A stretch of DNA of 32,065 nucleotides. Source: an uncultured Acidimicrobiales bacterium. GTDB taxonomy: Bacteria; Actinomycetota; Acidimicrobiia; Acidimicrobiales; CADCTF01. The notes under the pieces are model-generated. The model saw only the letters and a list, made by a program, of their open reading frames with translations, did not search any database and was not told the origin of the DNA. The position numbers and the translations under genes are program-made. The stretch's first letter is position 1. Each line of letters begins with the position of its first letter. Of the stretch, positions 15,782 through 26,900 are shown one piece after another. The stretch is from NCBI GenBank assembly GCA_902805655.1, contig CADCTF010000030.1, forward strand, positions 1 through 32,065, given 5' to 3'.

Positions 15782-16999
15782 ATGAGCGAGTACAAGGTGT
15801 TCCTCGTGGTGCTGGGTGCCGCCATCCTGGCGTCGTCCGTGCTGCCGCGAGCGCTGCGCTCACTGCCACTCTCGCTGCCGATCCTGCAGGTGGTCGCCGG
15901 CTTCGTCCTCTACCTGGCGGTCGACAACCTCCCCGTGCCCGACCCGTTCGCCGAGGGCACGATCGCCGAGCGACTGAGCGAGCTGGTGGTCATCGTGTCG
16001 TTGACCGCGGCCGGCCTGAAGCTCGACCGGCGGTTCGGGTGGCGCTCGTGGATGCCGACGTGGCGCCTGCTCGCCATCGCCATGCCCCTCACCATCGCCG
16101 CGACGGCACTGCTGGGGTGGGGTCTCCTGGGGCTGGTGCCGGCCAGCGCGCTGCTCCTCGGCGCTGTGATCGCGCCCACCGACCCTGTGCTGGCGTCAGA
16201 TGTGCAGGTGGGCGGGCCGAACTCGGAAGACGAGACCGAGGTGAAGGTGACCCTCACCGCCGAAGCCGGCCTCAACGATGCCCTTGCCTTCCCCTTCACC
16301 AACGCGGCCATCGCGCTGCTGGCCGGTGGACCCTGGCTGGTGGGATGGTTCGTGGACGACGTGGTGGTGAAGCTCGCGTCCGCCCTCATCGTCGGCTACG
16401 CCAGCGGGCGGGCCCTCGGGTGGCTCGTGTTCCGCAGCCCGCCGACCACGCAGCTGGCCCGCACCACCGAGGGCATCGCCGCCGTCGGCGCCACGCTGCT
16501 CGTCTACGGCCTCGCCGAGCTGGCTCACGGCTACGGGTTCCTGGCCGTGTTCGTGGCTGCCCTGGTGCTCCGGGACCACGAGCGCGACCACGAGTACCAC
16601 GAAGTGCTGCACGAAGCCACCGAGACGGTGGAGCGCCTCGGCAGCGCACTGCTGCTGCTGCTGGTGGGCGGTGCCGTCGCGCAGGGCGGCCTCGGCAGCC
16701 TCGGCTGGCGGGAGGCCTTCGTCGCGGTGGCCCTGGTGGTGGTGGTACGGCCGGTGTTCGGATGGTTGAGCCTGCTCGGCACCGGCCTGCATCGGGTCCA
16801 GCGCCTCGTCATCGCCGGCTTCGGCATCCGAGGCATGGGTTCGATCTACTACCTCGCCCACGCCGGGGTGGACGCCGACTTCCCGGGCGCGGCGCGCATC
16901 TGGTCGGTCGTGCTCATGACCATCCTGCTGTCGGTGGTCGTGCACGGCGCCACGGCCAGCCGCGCCGTCAGCCGCTCCGAGGAGCTCGTCGCGGAGTAG
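15782..16999 (+). CDS. NhaP-type cation:proton antiporter (CPA1)
   Basis: The 405-residue protein has about eleven to twelve hydrophobic segments. It shows the CPA1 ion-site motifs: APTDPVLASD at 131-140 and EAGLND at 161-166 (Glu161, Asn165, Asp166). The start SEYKVFLVVLGAAILASSVL and the later FGIRGMGSIYYLAHA are also typical. It would exchange Na+ or K+ for H+ across the cytoplasmic membrane for pH and salt homeostasis. It lacks a C-terminal regulatory domain. ATG 15782 begins directly with a membrane helix. The last 32 bases overlap the 3' end of the Erm-like gene on the opposite strand. Ion preference cannot be read from the sequence. Confidence 0.92.
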   Translation: MSEYKVFLVVLGAAILASSVLPRALRSLPLSLPILQVVAGFVLYLAVDNLPVPDPFAEGTIAERLSELVVIVSLTAAGLKLDRRFGWRSWMPTWRLLAIAMPLTIAATALLGWGLLGLVPASALLLGAVIAPTDPVLASDVQVGGPNSEDETEVKVTLTAEAGLNDALAFPFTNAAIALLAGGPWLVGWFVDDVVVKLASALIVGYASGRALGWLVFRSPPTTQLARTTEGIAAVGATLLVYGLAELAHGYGFLAVFVAALVLRDHERDHEYHEVLHEATETVERLGSALLLLLVGGAVAQGGLGSLGWREAFVAVALVVVVRPVFGWLSLLGTGLHRVQRLVIAGFGIRGMGSIYYLAHAGVDADFPGAARIWSVVLMTILLSVVVHGATASRAVSRSEELVAE

Positions 17000-17534
17000 G
17001 TCCGCTACGCCGGATCAGCAGGAGGCGGGCGGCTTCCGGGGGAGCAGGCCGGAAACCCCGCGCCGGAACGCGGGAGCCGAGCTCGATCGTGAAGCGCGAT
17101 CTCGACGCGATGCCTCCGACGCCTCGACCGGCCGCCCACCGAACAGCCGCCCAGGCCGGCAGCACGAGCGCCGCCTGCTCGAGGTGACTTCGCGGGTTCG
17201 TGAGCTGGCGCAGCAGCGCAGTCGAGATGGCGAAAGGCGGGTTGGCGACCACCTTGAACGGGCGCCCCGGCAACCGGAGCGCAGACGCGTCGGCTTGCAC
17301 TACCTTCACCGGCCGGCCGGCGAAACGGTTGCGCAGTGTGGCGGCCCGGCGTGCGTGCAGCTCGACCGCCACGACCCGGGCGCCGGCATCGACCAGCTCG
17401 GAGGTGATGGCCCCGGTGCCGGCACCGACGTCGAGGACGAGCTCGCCCGGCCGGATGTCGGCCTGCTCGACCAGACGACGGCACCACCGCCTATCGAGCT
17501 GGTGCCACCCCCAGGGCCCGGCCGCCCCGGACAC
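16968..17534 (-). CDS. Erm-like rRNA adenine N6-methyltransferase family protein
   Basis: The 188-residue protein has the SAM-binding fold of the KsgA/Erm group: WGWHQLDRRW near the start, VLDVGAGTGAIT (33-44), VVAVELHARR, ADASALRLP and the catalytic NPPF at 98-101. Erm enzymes are usually about 240-260 residues with a helical C-terminal RNA-binding domain. This one ends just after the Rossmann domain. Short forms with WGWH starts occur in actinobacteria, so this may be a normal subfamily rather than a truncation. A role in macrolide resistance should not be assumed. GTG 17534 is the start; no strong ribosome site is seen. Confidence 0.82.
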   Translation of the reverse strand: MSGAAGPWGWHQLDRRWCRRLVEQADIRPGELVLDVGAGTGAITSELVDAGARVVAVELHARRAATLRNRFAGRPVKVVQADASALRLPGRPFKVVANPPFAISTALLRQLTNPRSHLEQAALVLPAWAAVRWAAGRGVGGIASRSRFTIELGSRVPARGFRPAPPEAARLLLIRRSGPTPRRAPRSG

Positions 17535-17615
17535 GGAACACCATCACGGTCGTCATGCAGGCAGCATGCCCGGCGTCAACGTCGATCGCGACCGAATTTC
17601 GCTCGGCCGCGGGGG

Positions 17616-18812
17616 CTAGGCGGGTTCGTCGGCCGGTGGCTCGTCAGCCCGGCCTCGCCACGCCGTCTCGGCCTGCCAGTGCACCTCCCGCAGGGGCAGG
17701 CCGGTGACCCGGGCGACGTGGGCCACGTCATCGTGCTCGGCCTTCACTCGCCCCGGGCTGACCTTGATGCGCACCGCCATGCCCTGCACGTCGACCTGCT
17801 CGAGCGATCGGCGGGCGGGCCAGCGCTCGAGGTTCTGACCCCGTACTCCCAGTGAGCCGGTCTCCGTCATGAGGGTGGAGGCGATCTGCGCGGCGAGGGC
17901 GGGGTCGGCCAGGGCGCTCACGGTGTAGGCCGGCCGGCCCTTCTTCATGACGATGGGGGTGATCCAGGCGTCGTGCGCCCCCGCCTCCAACAGCCGGGCG
18001 ATGGCGTGGGCCAGAGTCTCGCCGGTGGCGTCGTCGAGGTTGGCCTCGAGGAGCACCACCGGCTGACCGCGCGGCGGCTCGTCGACCATGGCGCCGAGCC
18101 GGCCGACCACCACCTGGGTCATGTTGGGCAGCTCTTCGAGGTCGCGGCCCCCGGCGCCGTAGCCGGTGGCCTCGATGCGCATGGCCGGCAGCGGCCCCCA
18201 GCCGGCAGTGAGCGCGGCCAGCAGCGCGGCCCCTGTGGGGGTGGTGAGCTCGAGGTTGACGGCCCGCCCGTACGTCGGGGCGTCGCGCAGCAGCTCGACC
18301 ACGGCTGGGGCCGGGTTGGGGAGGATGCCGTGGGCGGTGCGCACCGTGCCGGTGCCGGTGGCCACCGCGCTGGCGTGCACCTCGTCCACACCGAGCACCT
18401 CGAGGGCGGCGCAGGTGCCGACGATGTCGACGATGGCGTCGATGCCCCCGACCTCGTGGAAGTGCACGGTGGCCGGCGAGCGCTGATGCAGCCGGCCCTC
18501 GGCCTCGGCCAGCGCGCTGAACGTGGCCAGGGCGCGCGTCCTCACCCGCTCGGGCAACCGGGCCTCGTCGATGATGGTGATGATGTTGGCGTGCGTGCGC
18601 ACGACCGTGTCGTCCTCGCCGTGCACGGTGAGCGCGGTAGCGGCGATGCCTCCTCGCAGCACCGCTTGTGGCTCGATGCTCCAGCCCGTCACCGGCAGGC
18701 GCTGTAGCAGCGTGGTCACCTCGGCCAGGTCGGCGCCGGCGTCGAGCAGCGACCCGAGCGCCATGTCACCCGCGATGCCCGAGAAGCAGTGGAACCACGC
18801 TCCTCGGCTCAC
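17616..18812 (-). CDS. larC: Nickel-pincer cofactor cyclometallase LarC
   Basis: The 398-residue protein is full length for LarC (DUF111). It begins AWFHCFSGIAGDMALGSLLD and carries VHFHEVGGIDAIVDIVG, the histidine-rich nickel-handling segment. LPNPAPAVVELL, LTTPTGAALL and LEANLDDATGETLAHAI follow. LarC inserts nickel into the sulfur-bearing pyridinium mononucleotide to give the NPN cofactor of lactate racemase and related LarA enzymes. GTG 18812 overlaps the larB stop (CCGTGAGC), so the two are translationally coupled. The usual partner larE (sulfur transferase) is not in the window. The fused larC1/larC2 parts are in one frame with no programmed frameshift needed. Confidence 0.95.
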   Translation of the reverse strand: MSRGAWFHCFSGIAGDMALGSLLDAGADLAEVTTLLQRLPVTGWSIEPQAVLRGGIAATALTVHGEDDTVVRTHANIITIIDEARLPERVRTRALATFSALAEAEGRLHQRSPATVHFHEVGGIDAIVDIVGTCAALEVLGVDEVHASAVATGTGTVRTAHGILPNPAPAVVELLRDAPTYGRAVNLELTTPTGAALLAALTAGWGPLPAMRIEATGYGAGGRDLEELPNMTQVVVGRLGAMVDEPPRGQPVVLLEANLDDATGETLAHAIARLLEAGAHDAWITPIVMKKGRPAYTVSALADPALAAQIASTLMTETGSLGVRGQNLERWPARRSLEQVDVQGMAVRIKVSPGRVKAEHDDVAHVARVTGLPLREVHWQAETAWRGRADEPPADEPA

Positions 18813-19546
18813 GGCATCATCCGGTGGATGGCGCATGCCGCCCCGAACCCGTTGTCGATGCCCACCACGGTCAGGCCGGAGGCACACGAGCTCAGCATGG
18901 CGAGCAGGGCGGTGATGCCCTCGAAGGCGGCGCCGTAGCCGGTGCTGGTGGGCACGGCCACCACCGGGGCGGCCGTGATGCCCCCCACCACGCTGGCCAG
19001 CGCCCCCTCCATGCCGGCCACCACGACGATGGCGTCCGCTCCCCGCAGCTCGTCGATCGTGGCCAGCAGGCGGTGCACCCCCGCTACGCCACAGTCGGCT
19101 ATCAGGTCGGGCCGAAACCCTTGCGCGGTGAGGGTGACCACGCACTCCTCGGCCACCGGGAGGTCGGCGGTGCCGGCGGTGATGACCAGGACCCGCCCGG
19201 GTCGCGGGGCCGCCGGACGCCAGACCACGGTGTGACCCGTCTGCTGCCCGTCCGGGTTGGCGGCCAGCGCCGCCTCGGCCTGCGCCGGCGTGGCGCGGGT
19301 CAGCAGGATCGGGCCGGCTCCCGGTTCGCTCAGCAGCTCGGCCACGATGGCCGCACACTGCTGCGCGGTCTTGCCCGGCCCGTACACCGCCTCGGGGTGG
19401 CCCTGGCGCAGGGCGCGGTGATGATCGACGCGGGCGAAGCCCAGGTCGGCGAACGGCAGGCGCTGCAGGCGCGCCACGGCGCCGTCCGCGGACACCGCAC
19501 CTGAGCGGACGTCGTCGAGCAGCTGGCGGAGGGCGGGCTCATCCAT
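18809..19546 (-). CDS. larB: Pyridinium-3,5-biscarboxylic acid mononucleotide synthase LarB
   Basis: The 245-residue protein is the right length for LarB, which carboxylates and hydrolyses nicotinic acid adenine dinucleotide in the first step of NPN cofactor synthesis. The N-terminal LRQLLDDVRSGAVSADGAV and LGFARVDHHRALRQGHPEAV are typical. The PurE-like core has ITAGTADLPVAEE, VVVAGMEGALASVV and VPTSTGYG. The attacking cysteine is in MLSSCASG (Cys221), followed by IDNGFGAA. ATG 19546 is divergent from pheA with 25 bp between the chosen starts. It is coupled to larC by a GTGA overlap. Confidence 0.95.
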   Translation of the reverse strand: MDEPALRQLLDDVRSGAVSADGAVARLQRLPFADLGFARVDHHRALRQGHPEAVYGPGKTAQQCAAIVAELLSEPGAGPILLTRATPAQAEAALAANPDGQQTGHTVVWRPAAPRPGRVLVITAGTADLPVAEECVVTLTAQGFRPDLIADCGVAGVHRLLATIDELRGADAIVVVAGMEGALASVVGGITAAPVVAVPTSTGYGAAFEGITALLAMLSSCASGLTVVGIDNGFGAACAIHRMMP

Positions 19547-19555
19547 GACGGCACC

Positions 19556-19561
19556 TATCCT
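19556..19561 (+). promoter_or_regulatory. -10 hexamer TATCCT upstream of pheA
   Basis: TATCCT ends ten bases before the ATG at 19572. A transcript starting about seven bases downstream would have only a few bases of leader, and no ribosome-binding sequence is seen. This supports starting PheA at MTRIGFLGPP rather than at ATG 19545, which lies upstream of the hexamer. No -35 is recognisable. Confidence 0.4.
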
Positions 19562-19571
19562 GCCCTGCCTG

Positions 19572-20507
19572 ATGACCCGCATCGGCTTCCTCGGCCCTCC
19601 TGGCACGTTCGGTGAAGAGGCGCTGCGCACCCAGCCCGATCTGGTGCAAGCCGAGCTCGTCCCCATTCGCACCATGCTCGACGTGCTGGCCGGCACCCAG
19701 AAGGGCGAGGTGGACCTGGGCTTCGTCGCCCTCGAGAACTCGATCGACGGCACCGTCAACGAGTCGCTCGACAGCCTCATCTTCGAGCGAGACGTGCTCA
19801 TCCAGCGTGAGGTGATCCTCCGCATCAGCCTGCACCTGCTGGTGCCGCCCGGCACCGCGATGGCCGACGTGCGGGAGATCCACAGCTACCCGAAGGCGTT
19901 GGCCCAGTGCCGCATGTTCCTCGCCGACCGGATGCCCGACGTCGAGGTCCACGCCGCGACGTCGACCGCCGAGGCCGTGCGCTACGTGGGCGAGGAGCGC
20001 CCGCCGCACGCAGCCGCAGTGGGCACGGCGCTGGCCGCGAAGCTCTACGGGCTGGAGATCCTCGAGTCCGAGATCGAGGACCACCCCGACAACTCCACCC
20101 GCTTCGTGCTCGTGGCCCCCAACGGCTCCCCGGGCTGCGTGCCCGCTCCGACGGGGCACGACAAGACGAGCATCGTCTGCTTCCAGCGGGCCGACCGCCC
20201 GGGGAGCCTGCTGAGCATCCTCAGTGAGTTCGCCTCCCGGAACATCAACCTCACCAAGCTGGAGAGCCGCCCCACGCGTCGTGGACTCGGCGACTACTGC
20301 TTCATCATCGACCTCGAGGGCCACGTGGCCGACGAGGTGGTGGCCGACTGCCTGCGCAACCTCCACGCACAGCTGGCCGAGCTCAAGTTCCTGGGCTCGT
20401 ACCCTGCGGCCAGCGAGCACGCTCCGGCGCTGCGACGCGAGGCCGAAGCGTCCTGGCAGGCGGCCGACGCCTGGATCACCTCGATCCGAGACCAGATCCG
20501 GCGCTAG
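19572..20507 (+). CDS. pheA: Prephenate dehydratase
   Basis: The 311-residue enzyme converts prephenate to phenylpyruvate in phenylalanine synthesis. The periplasmic-binding-like catalytic part has GPPGTFGEEAL (8-18), VALENSIDGTVNESLD (52-67), STAEAV and NSTRF (174-178), whose Thr-Arg-Phe is the catalytic motif. From about residue 196 an ACT regulatory domain follows with DRPGSLLSILSEFASRNIN and ESRPTR, the phenylalanine-binding part used for feedback inhibition. There is no chorismate mutase domain, as usual in actinobacteria. An upstream in-frame ATG at 19545 would add nine residues but overlaps the larB start region. It is divergent from larB; a tRNA-Ser gene follows 13 bp after the stop. 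Confidence 0.96.
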   Translation: MTRIGFLGPPGTFGEEALRTQPDLVQAELVPIRTMLDVLAGTQKGEVDLGFVALENSIDGTVNESLDSLIFERDVLIQREVILRISLHLLVPPGTAMADVREIHSYPKALAQCRMFLADRMPDVEVHAATSTAEAVRYVGEERPPHAAAVGTALAAKLYGLEILESEIEDHPDNSTRFVLVAPNGSPGCVPAPTGHDKTSIVCFQRADRPGSLLSILSEFASRNINLTKLESRPTRRGLGDYCFIIDLEGHVADEVVADCLRNLHAQLAELKFLGSYPAASEHAPALRREAEASWQAADAWITSIRDQIRR

Positions 20508-20510
20508 CCT
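20505..20510 (+). promoter_or_regulatory. -10 hexamer TAGCCT for tRNA-Ser(TGA)
   Basis: TAGCCT ends ten bases before the mature 5' end of the tRNA and overlaps the pheA stop codon. The same TANNNT at ten bases is found before tRNA-Ser(GCT), which supports it. The upstream -35 would lie inside pheA. Confidence 0.4.
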
Positions 20511-20520
20511 CCGCGGCCAG

Positions 20521-20606
20521 GGAGCGGTGGCAGAGTGGCCGAATGCGCCGGTCTTGAAAACCGGAGATCGAAAGATCCGGGGGTTCAAATCCCTCCCGCT
20601 CCGCCA
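20521..20606 (+). tRNA. tRNA-Ser(TGA)
   Basis: Acceptor arms GGAGCGG and CCGCTCC pair fully. The D-arm GGCAGAGTGGCCGAATGCGCC, anticodon stem-loop GGTCTTGAAAACC with anticodon TGA, a long variable arm GGAGATCGAAAGATCC and the T-arm GGTTCAAATCCC give a complete class II tRNA. The long variable arm identifies serine. G at 20603 is the discriminator, and CCA follows in the genome at 20604-20606. Confidence 0.96.
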
Positions 20607-20635
20607 TGATCCAACGATCGACGGAACGCCCGACG

Positions 20636-21166
20636 ATGAGCACCGGGATCGCCCCCGGCACCCCGCGCTGGGCCGTCTTGGCGGCGTACGGAGCGGTGCT
20701 GAGCGTCGTCCCCTCCGGCGTGTGGCGAACCGCCGTGGGTCTCGGCGTCCCCCTCGGTTGGAGCGACGCCGAGCTGCGGAGCCAGCGCATCCCCGGTCCC
20801 GGCACGACCTACGTCCTGTCCCTCACCGCGCTGTCGCTGGTGGCGGCATCTCTCACTCTCGGTCTGGTCCATCGCTGGGGCGAGGTGGTGCCAAGGTGGG
20901 TCCCAGGGGTTGGTGGCCGGCGGATACCGCCCTTGCTGGTGGTCGTGCCGGCGGCACTCGGTGCCATGGTCGTCGCCGCGCTGAGCGTCATGAGCGTGGT
21001 GAGCTGGGACAACGTCAGCGGGTTCGCCGACCAGCCCGGCTCGGGCTGGGCCAAGCTCATGGCCGCGTGCTACGTCCCTGCCGCAGCCTGGGGTCCGCTG
21101 CTGATGGCCGCCACCATCGCGTACTGGCGCCGCCGCCGGGCCGTCATCAATCCCCGGTTCCGGTAG
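20636..21166 (+). CDS. Four-helix integral membrane protein of unknown function
   Basis: From ATG 20636 the protein is 176 residues with about four hydrophobic segments: RWAVLAAYGAVLSVVPSGVW, YVLSLTALSLVAASLTLGLV, LLVVVPAALGAMVVAALSVM and a last segment YVPAAAWGPLLMAATIAYW. A basic C-terminus (RRRRAV) suggests the end is cytoplasmic. VPLGWSDAELRSQRIPGPGT lies in the first outer loop. I know similar small membrane proteins in actinobacteria without assigned function. An upstream in-frame ATG at 20606 would start inside the CCA end of the tRNA, so it is less likely. The gene is convergent with the hybrid kinase. Confidence 0.8.
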   Translation: MSTGIAPGTPRWAVLAAYGAVLSVVPSGVWRTAVGLGVPLGWSDAELRSQRIPGPGTTYVLSLTALSLVAASLTLGLVHRWGEVVPRWVPGVGGRRIPPLLVVVPAALGAMVVAALSVMSVVSWDNVSGFADQPGSGWAKLMAACYVPAAAWGPLLMAATIAYWRRRRAVINPRFR

Positions 21167-21177
21167 TGCGACGGGTG

Positions 21178-23727
<2,550 letters not shown>

Positions 23728-23959
23728 AAGTGATCATCGGTGCGCGGCGCGCAACTCTGAAACAACACCGGGCCCGATGACGAGCCGGGAGGAGCGGGCT
23801 ACCGCATGGATACCGCTCCTCGAACGACGGATCGGTTGAGGGACACCCCCGTTCGGGTGATGAGATCGTTCTTCGGGTTGCCGTCGAAGTCGCCCGGCTG
23901 GGGGCTGCACGAAGGGGCACACCTGCTCCCCGACCGGCCGGATCAGCCGTCTGCTGCTC

Positions 23960-23965
23960 TACCGT
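23960..23965 (+). promoter_or_regulatory. -10 hexamer TACCGT for the metzincin-like gene
   Basis: TACCGT lies 23 bp before the GTG at 23989; the sequence between includes GGAGGGG as ribosome-binding site. The hexamer is identical to the one before tRNA-Ser(GCT). The rest of the 261-bp divergent gap (23728-23988) shows no repeats or palindromes strong enough to call. Confidence 0.4.
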
Positions 23966-23988
23966 GACCGCCTAGGGATCGGAGGGGA

Positions 23989-26900
23989 GTGGCCGGACCA
24001 GCGCGCGAGAGAGCACCGTCCCCGACGGAGCAAGAGCCCCGGGGGCCGTCCCGCGGCACCGAGGCGAATCAGCGAAGCGGTGGGCCCGACGTCGTGCCGG
24101 GCGGCGTCAACGTGAGCCCGCGACTCGCGCTGCAGCTGCAGCGCCTCGTGGGCAACCGTGCTCTCGTGGACGCGGTGCGGCGAAGGACCGGCACACCACC
24201 GCCCACACCGGTGGCACCCTTGCCGGTGACCGTGCAGCGGGCGCCGGTCGGGATGCCGGCGCAGCTCACCGACGACATCAACCGCGTGCTCGACGACACC
24301 GTTGCTCCCGACAACACCGACGCCAAGCTGCTGGCCGCCATCCTCAAGGCCATCCGCACGGCTCCGGTGGACGAGCGACCCAACACCCGGCGCGACCCGA
24401 GGCTGGTGCGGAAGCTGCCCACGTTGCTGCAGCGAGCCAGCTCGCTGCGGGTGATGCGGGCGCTGGGGGCGACGCTGGCCGAGCGCCTGCCCATGGCCAC
24501 GGCCACGGCCCCTGCACCGGCCCCCACCGCGGCCGGGGTGACGGCTGAGATCACCGCCGCCCCGGCGGCCGAGCGGCGAGTCGTCCTCAGTGATCCGGCC
24601 CTCGTCAGCGGCATCGAGACGGCACTGCCGCGGCCTGACGCCATGCGGGCACTGGCGTCGCTCGGGGCCGCACTGCGCGAGGTGCTCAACGCCGGCATGC
24701 GGGGCGCCGGTGCCGAGGCGGCGGCCATGGTCAGCGCCGCGCGCACCGCTCCGACCGGCCAGAAGGCGGACGTGCGGGCTGACGGCGCCACCATGGTGCT
24801 GCTGCGCGACCGCCTACCCAGGGCCGAGCGGCTGATGCTGCTGGCCTCGCTGGGTGCGCCCTTCGTCGACCAGCTCAACGCCACTGTCGACGGCCCGACC
24901 GCGGTGGACGGCGTCGCCGCCATCCGCCTGAGCAGCTCCGCCACCGCTCCGTCCAAGTCGCTGGCTCTGGCCGACCGCGAGCTCATCGCCCGCCTGCGCA
25001 CCGCCTTGCCACCTGCACAGATGCGCGACGTGCTGGTCGGGCTGCGGGCGTCGCTGGCCGACATCTTCGACGTGGTCGTGGCCACGCCGGCCGGCACCGA
25101 GGCTGATCTCGTCCGCATCGTCGGCACCTTCGCCGCCGACGCCGCGCAGCGCCGGGCCGCGCTGGACGACGCCGCTCTGGTCGACCGGCTCAAGACCCTG
25201 CTGACGTCCTCGGCCTACTGGCGCGTGCGCTTGCTGCTGGCCTTTGGCACGCAGGCCCAGGTGGATGCTCCGTCGCGGCAGATCCCGGCGCTGACCAACG
25301 GAGCGGCCTACCGGGCCGGCATCCACATCGAGGCCAATGAGCAGGCGGATGCGCTGCGGGTGGTCATCGAAGCCCTCGTGGCCCGCCGGCGCATCGACCC
25401 TGCGAGCTACAAGGACATCGTCCTCGAGGCGGGCACAGGCGACGCCTCAACCACGTTCCCTGGCTTCACCGAGGACCCGGTGACGCATCGCTTCACGCCG
25501 ACGGCCAAGCCGTCGATTCGGGTCTTCGGTGGTGCCTTCACCAGTGCTTCGGTGCTGGCCTCGGCGCTGATGCGCGAATGCGCCAGGGCCGTTCGTGGCT
25601 CACGGCCAGCGGCAAGCGACCCATCGGCCGCGGGCAACGTGAACGCGGCCGAGGTGGAGAGCCTGCTCTACGAGGTGGAGCAACGGGCGGCATCCGGCAT
25701 CGCCAGGTACGGCGCCCGGATGCACGACCTCGGCGGGCGCCTGACCACCGCCTTCGGATTGCTCGACGACCCGTCGAAGCGTCGGTTGCAGACCCGCGTG
25801 ACACGCGCCCAGGCGGCCATCGCCGCCGTACCCATCGCTGCGGCACCGGCTGAGACGCGCTCGCTCACCGCGACGCTGAGCGCTGAGCTGGCGAAGGCGT
25901 TGCCAGACACCGCCGCCATGATGGCTGCCCTGCGCACGGCCTCTCCGGCGGTGCGCCGTCCGGTTGCCAGCAACCACGCCCTGGTAGGCAGGATCACCGG
26001 TGCGCTCACGAGGGCGGACGCGGTCACCGCGCTCGCGCTGTTGGGGGCGCCGCTGAGCCAGCGCCTGGAGTACCTGCTGCAGCTGGGCGCCCCGGCGGCC
26101 GAGGTGGTGGCCGCCGTCACCGGCGCAACCGCGGCCGACCGACGCACGGTCTCGCAGAACAGAGCTCTGCTCGATCGGGTGGTAGCCGCCGTGGGCGACG
26201 GGCAGGTGGGCTCGCTCCTGGCCGCGCTGGGCGGGTCGCTCGTCGACGAGCTCGATCGAGCGCTGGCAGCAGCCACGCCCGCGGCCGCCGTCACCGCCGC
26301 GATCACCGCGGCCACGGCCGAGAGGCGCCAGGCGGTCGAGCGCAACACCGCCTTCATGGGCCGCCTCCGGGCCGCGCTGGGATCGCACGAGTACTGGAGG
26401 GCGCAGCTGCTGCTCCGCTACGGCACGGTGGCCGCCATCCCGTCGGCGGGCACCAGTCTTCTGGCCGCGTTCGCCGCCGGGCCGGCCATCGCCGATGTCC
26501 GCACCGCCTTCCGCCGACTCACCGACGTCGAGATCCGCGTGGCCCGCACGCTGCCCGGCATTCGGCAGCGGCTGCAGGACCTGCTCCCCACCGCCACCGA
26601 TCTGGTCATCGCCTTTCGCATGCTCGACCAGGGAATGCTCGACGCGGAGACGGGCATGGGTGGGGCGTGGTCCGAGACGCTCCAGGTGCCGAACGCAGCA
26701 GGGATCTTCGTGCCCACGGTGTTCCCAGGAACGTCGGGCTGGGACATCGAGTACCGGCGCGATCAGCTCGAGGTCACGGTGCGGGTGAACGTCACTGCGG
26801 CCACGCCTGCGGCCAACACGGCGTTGCCGAGGTCGAAGCGCATCTGGCAGTCGAACATCGAGCGGGCGTGGAACCGGAAGTACAAGGTGACGAACGCCAA

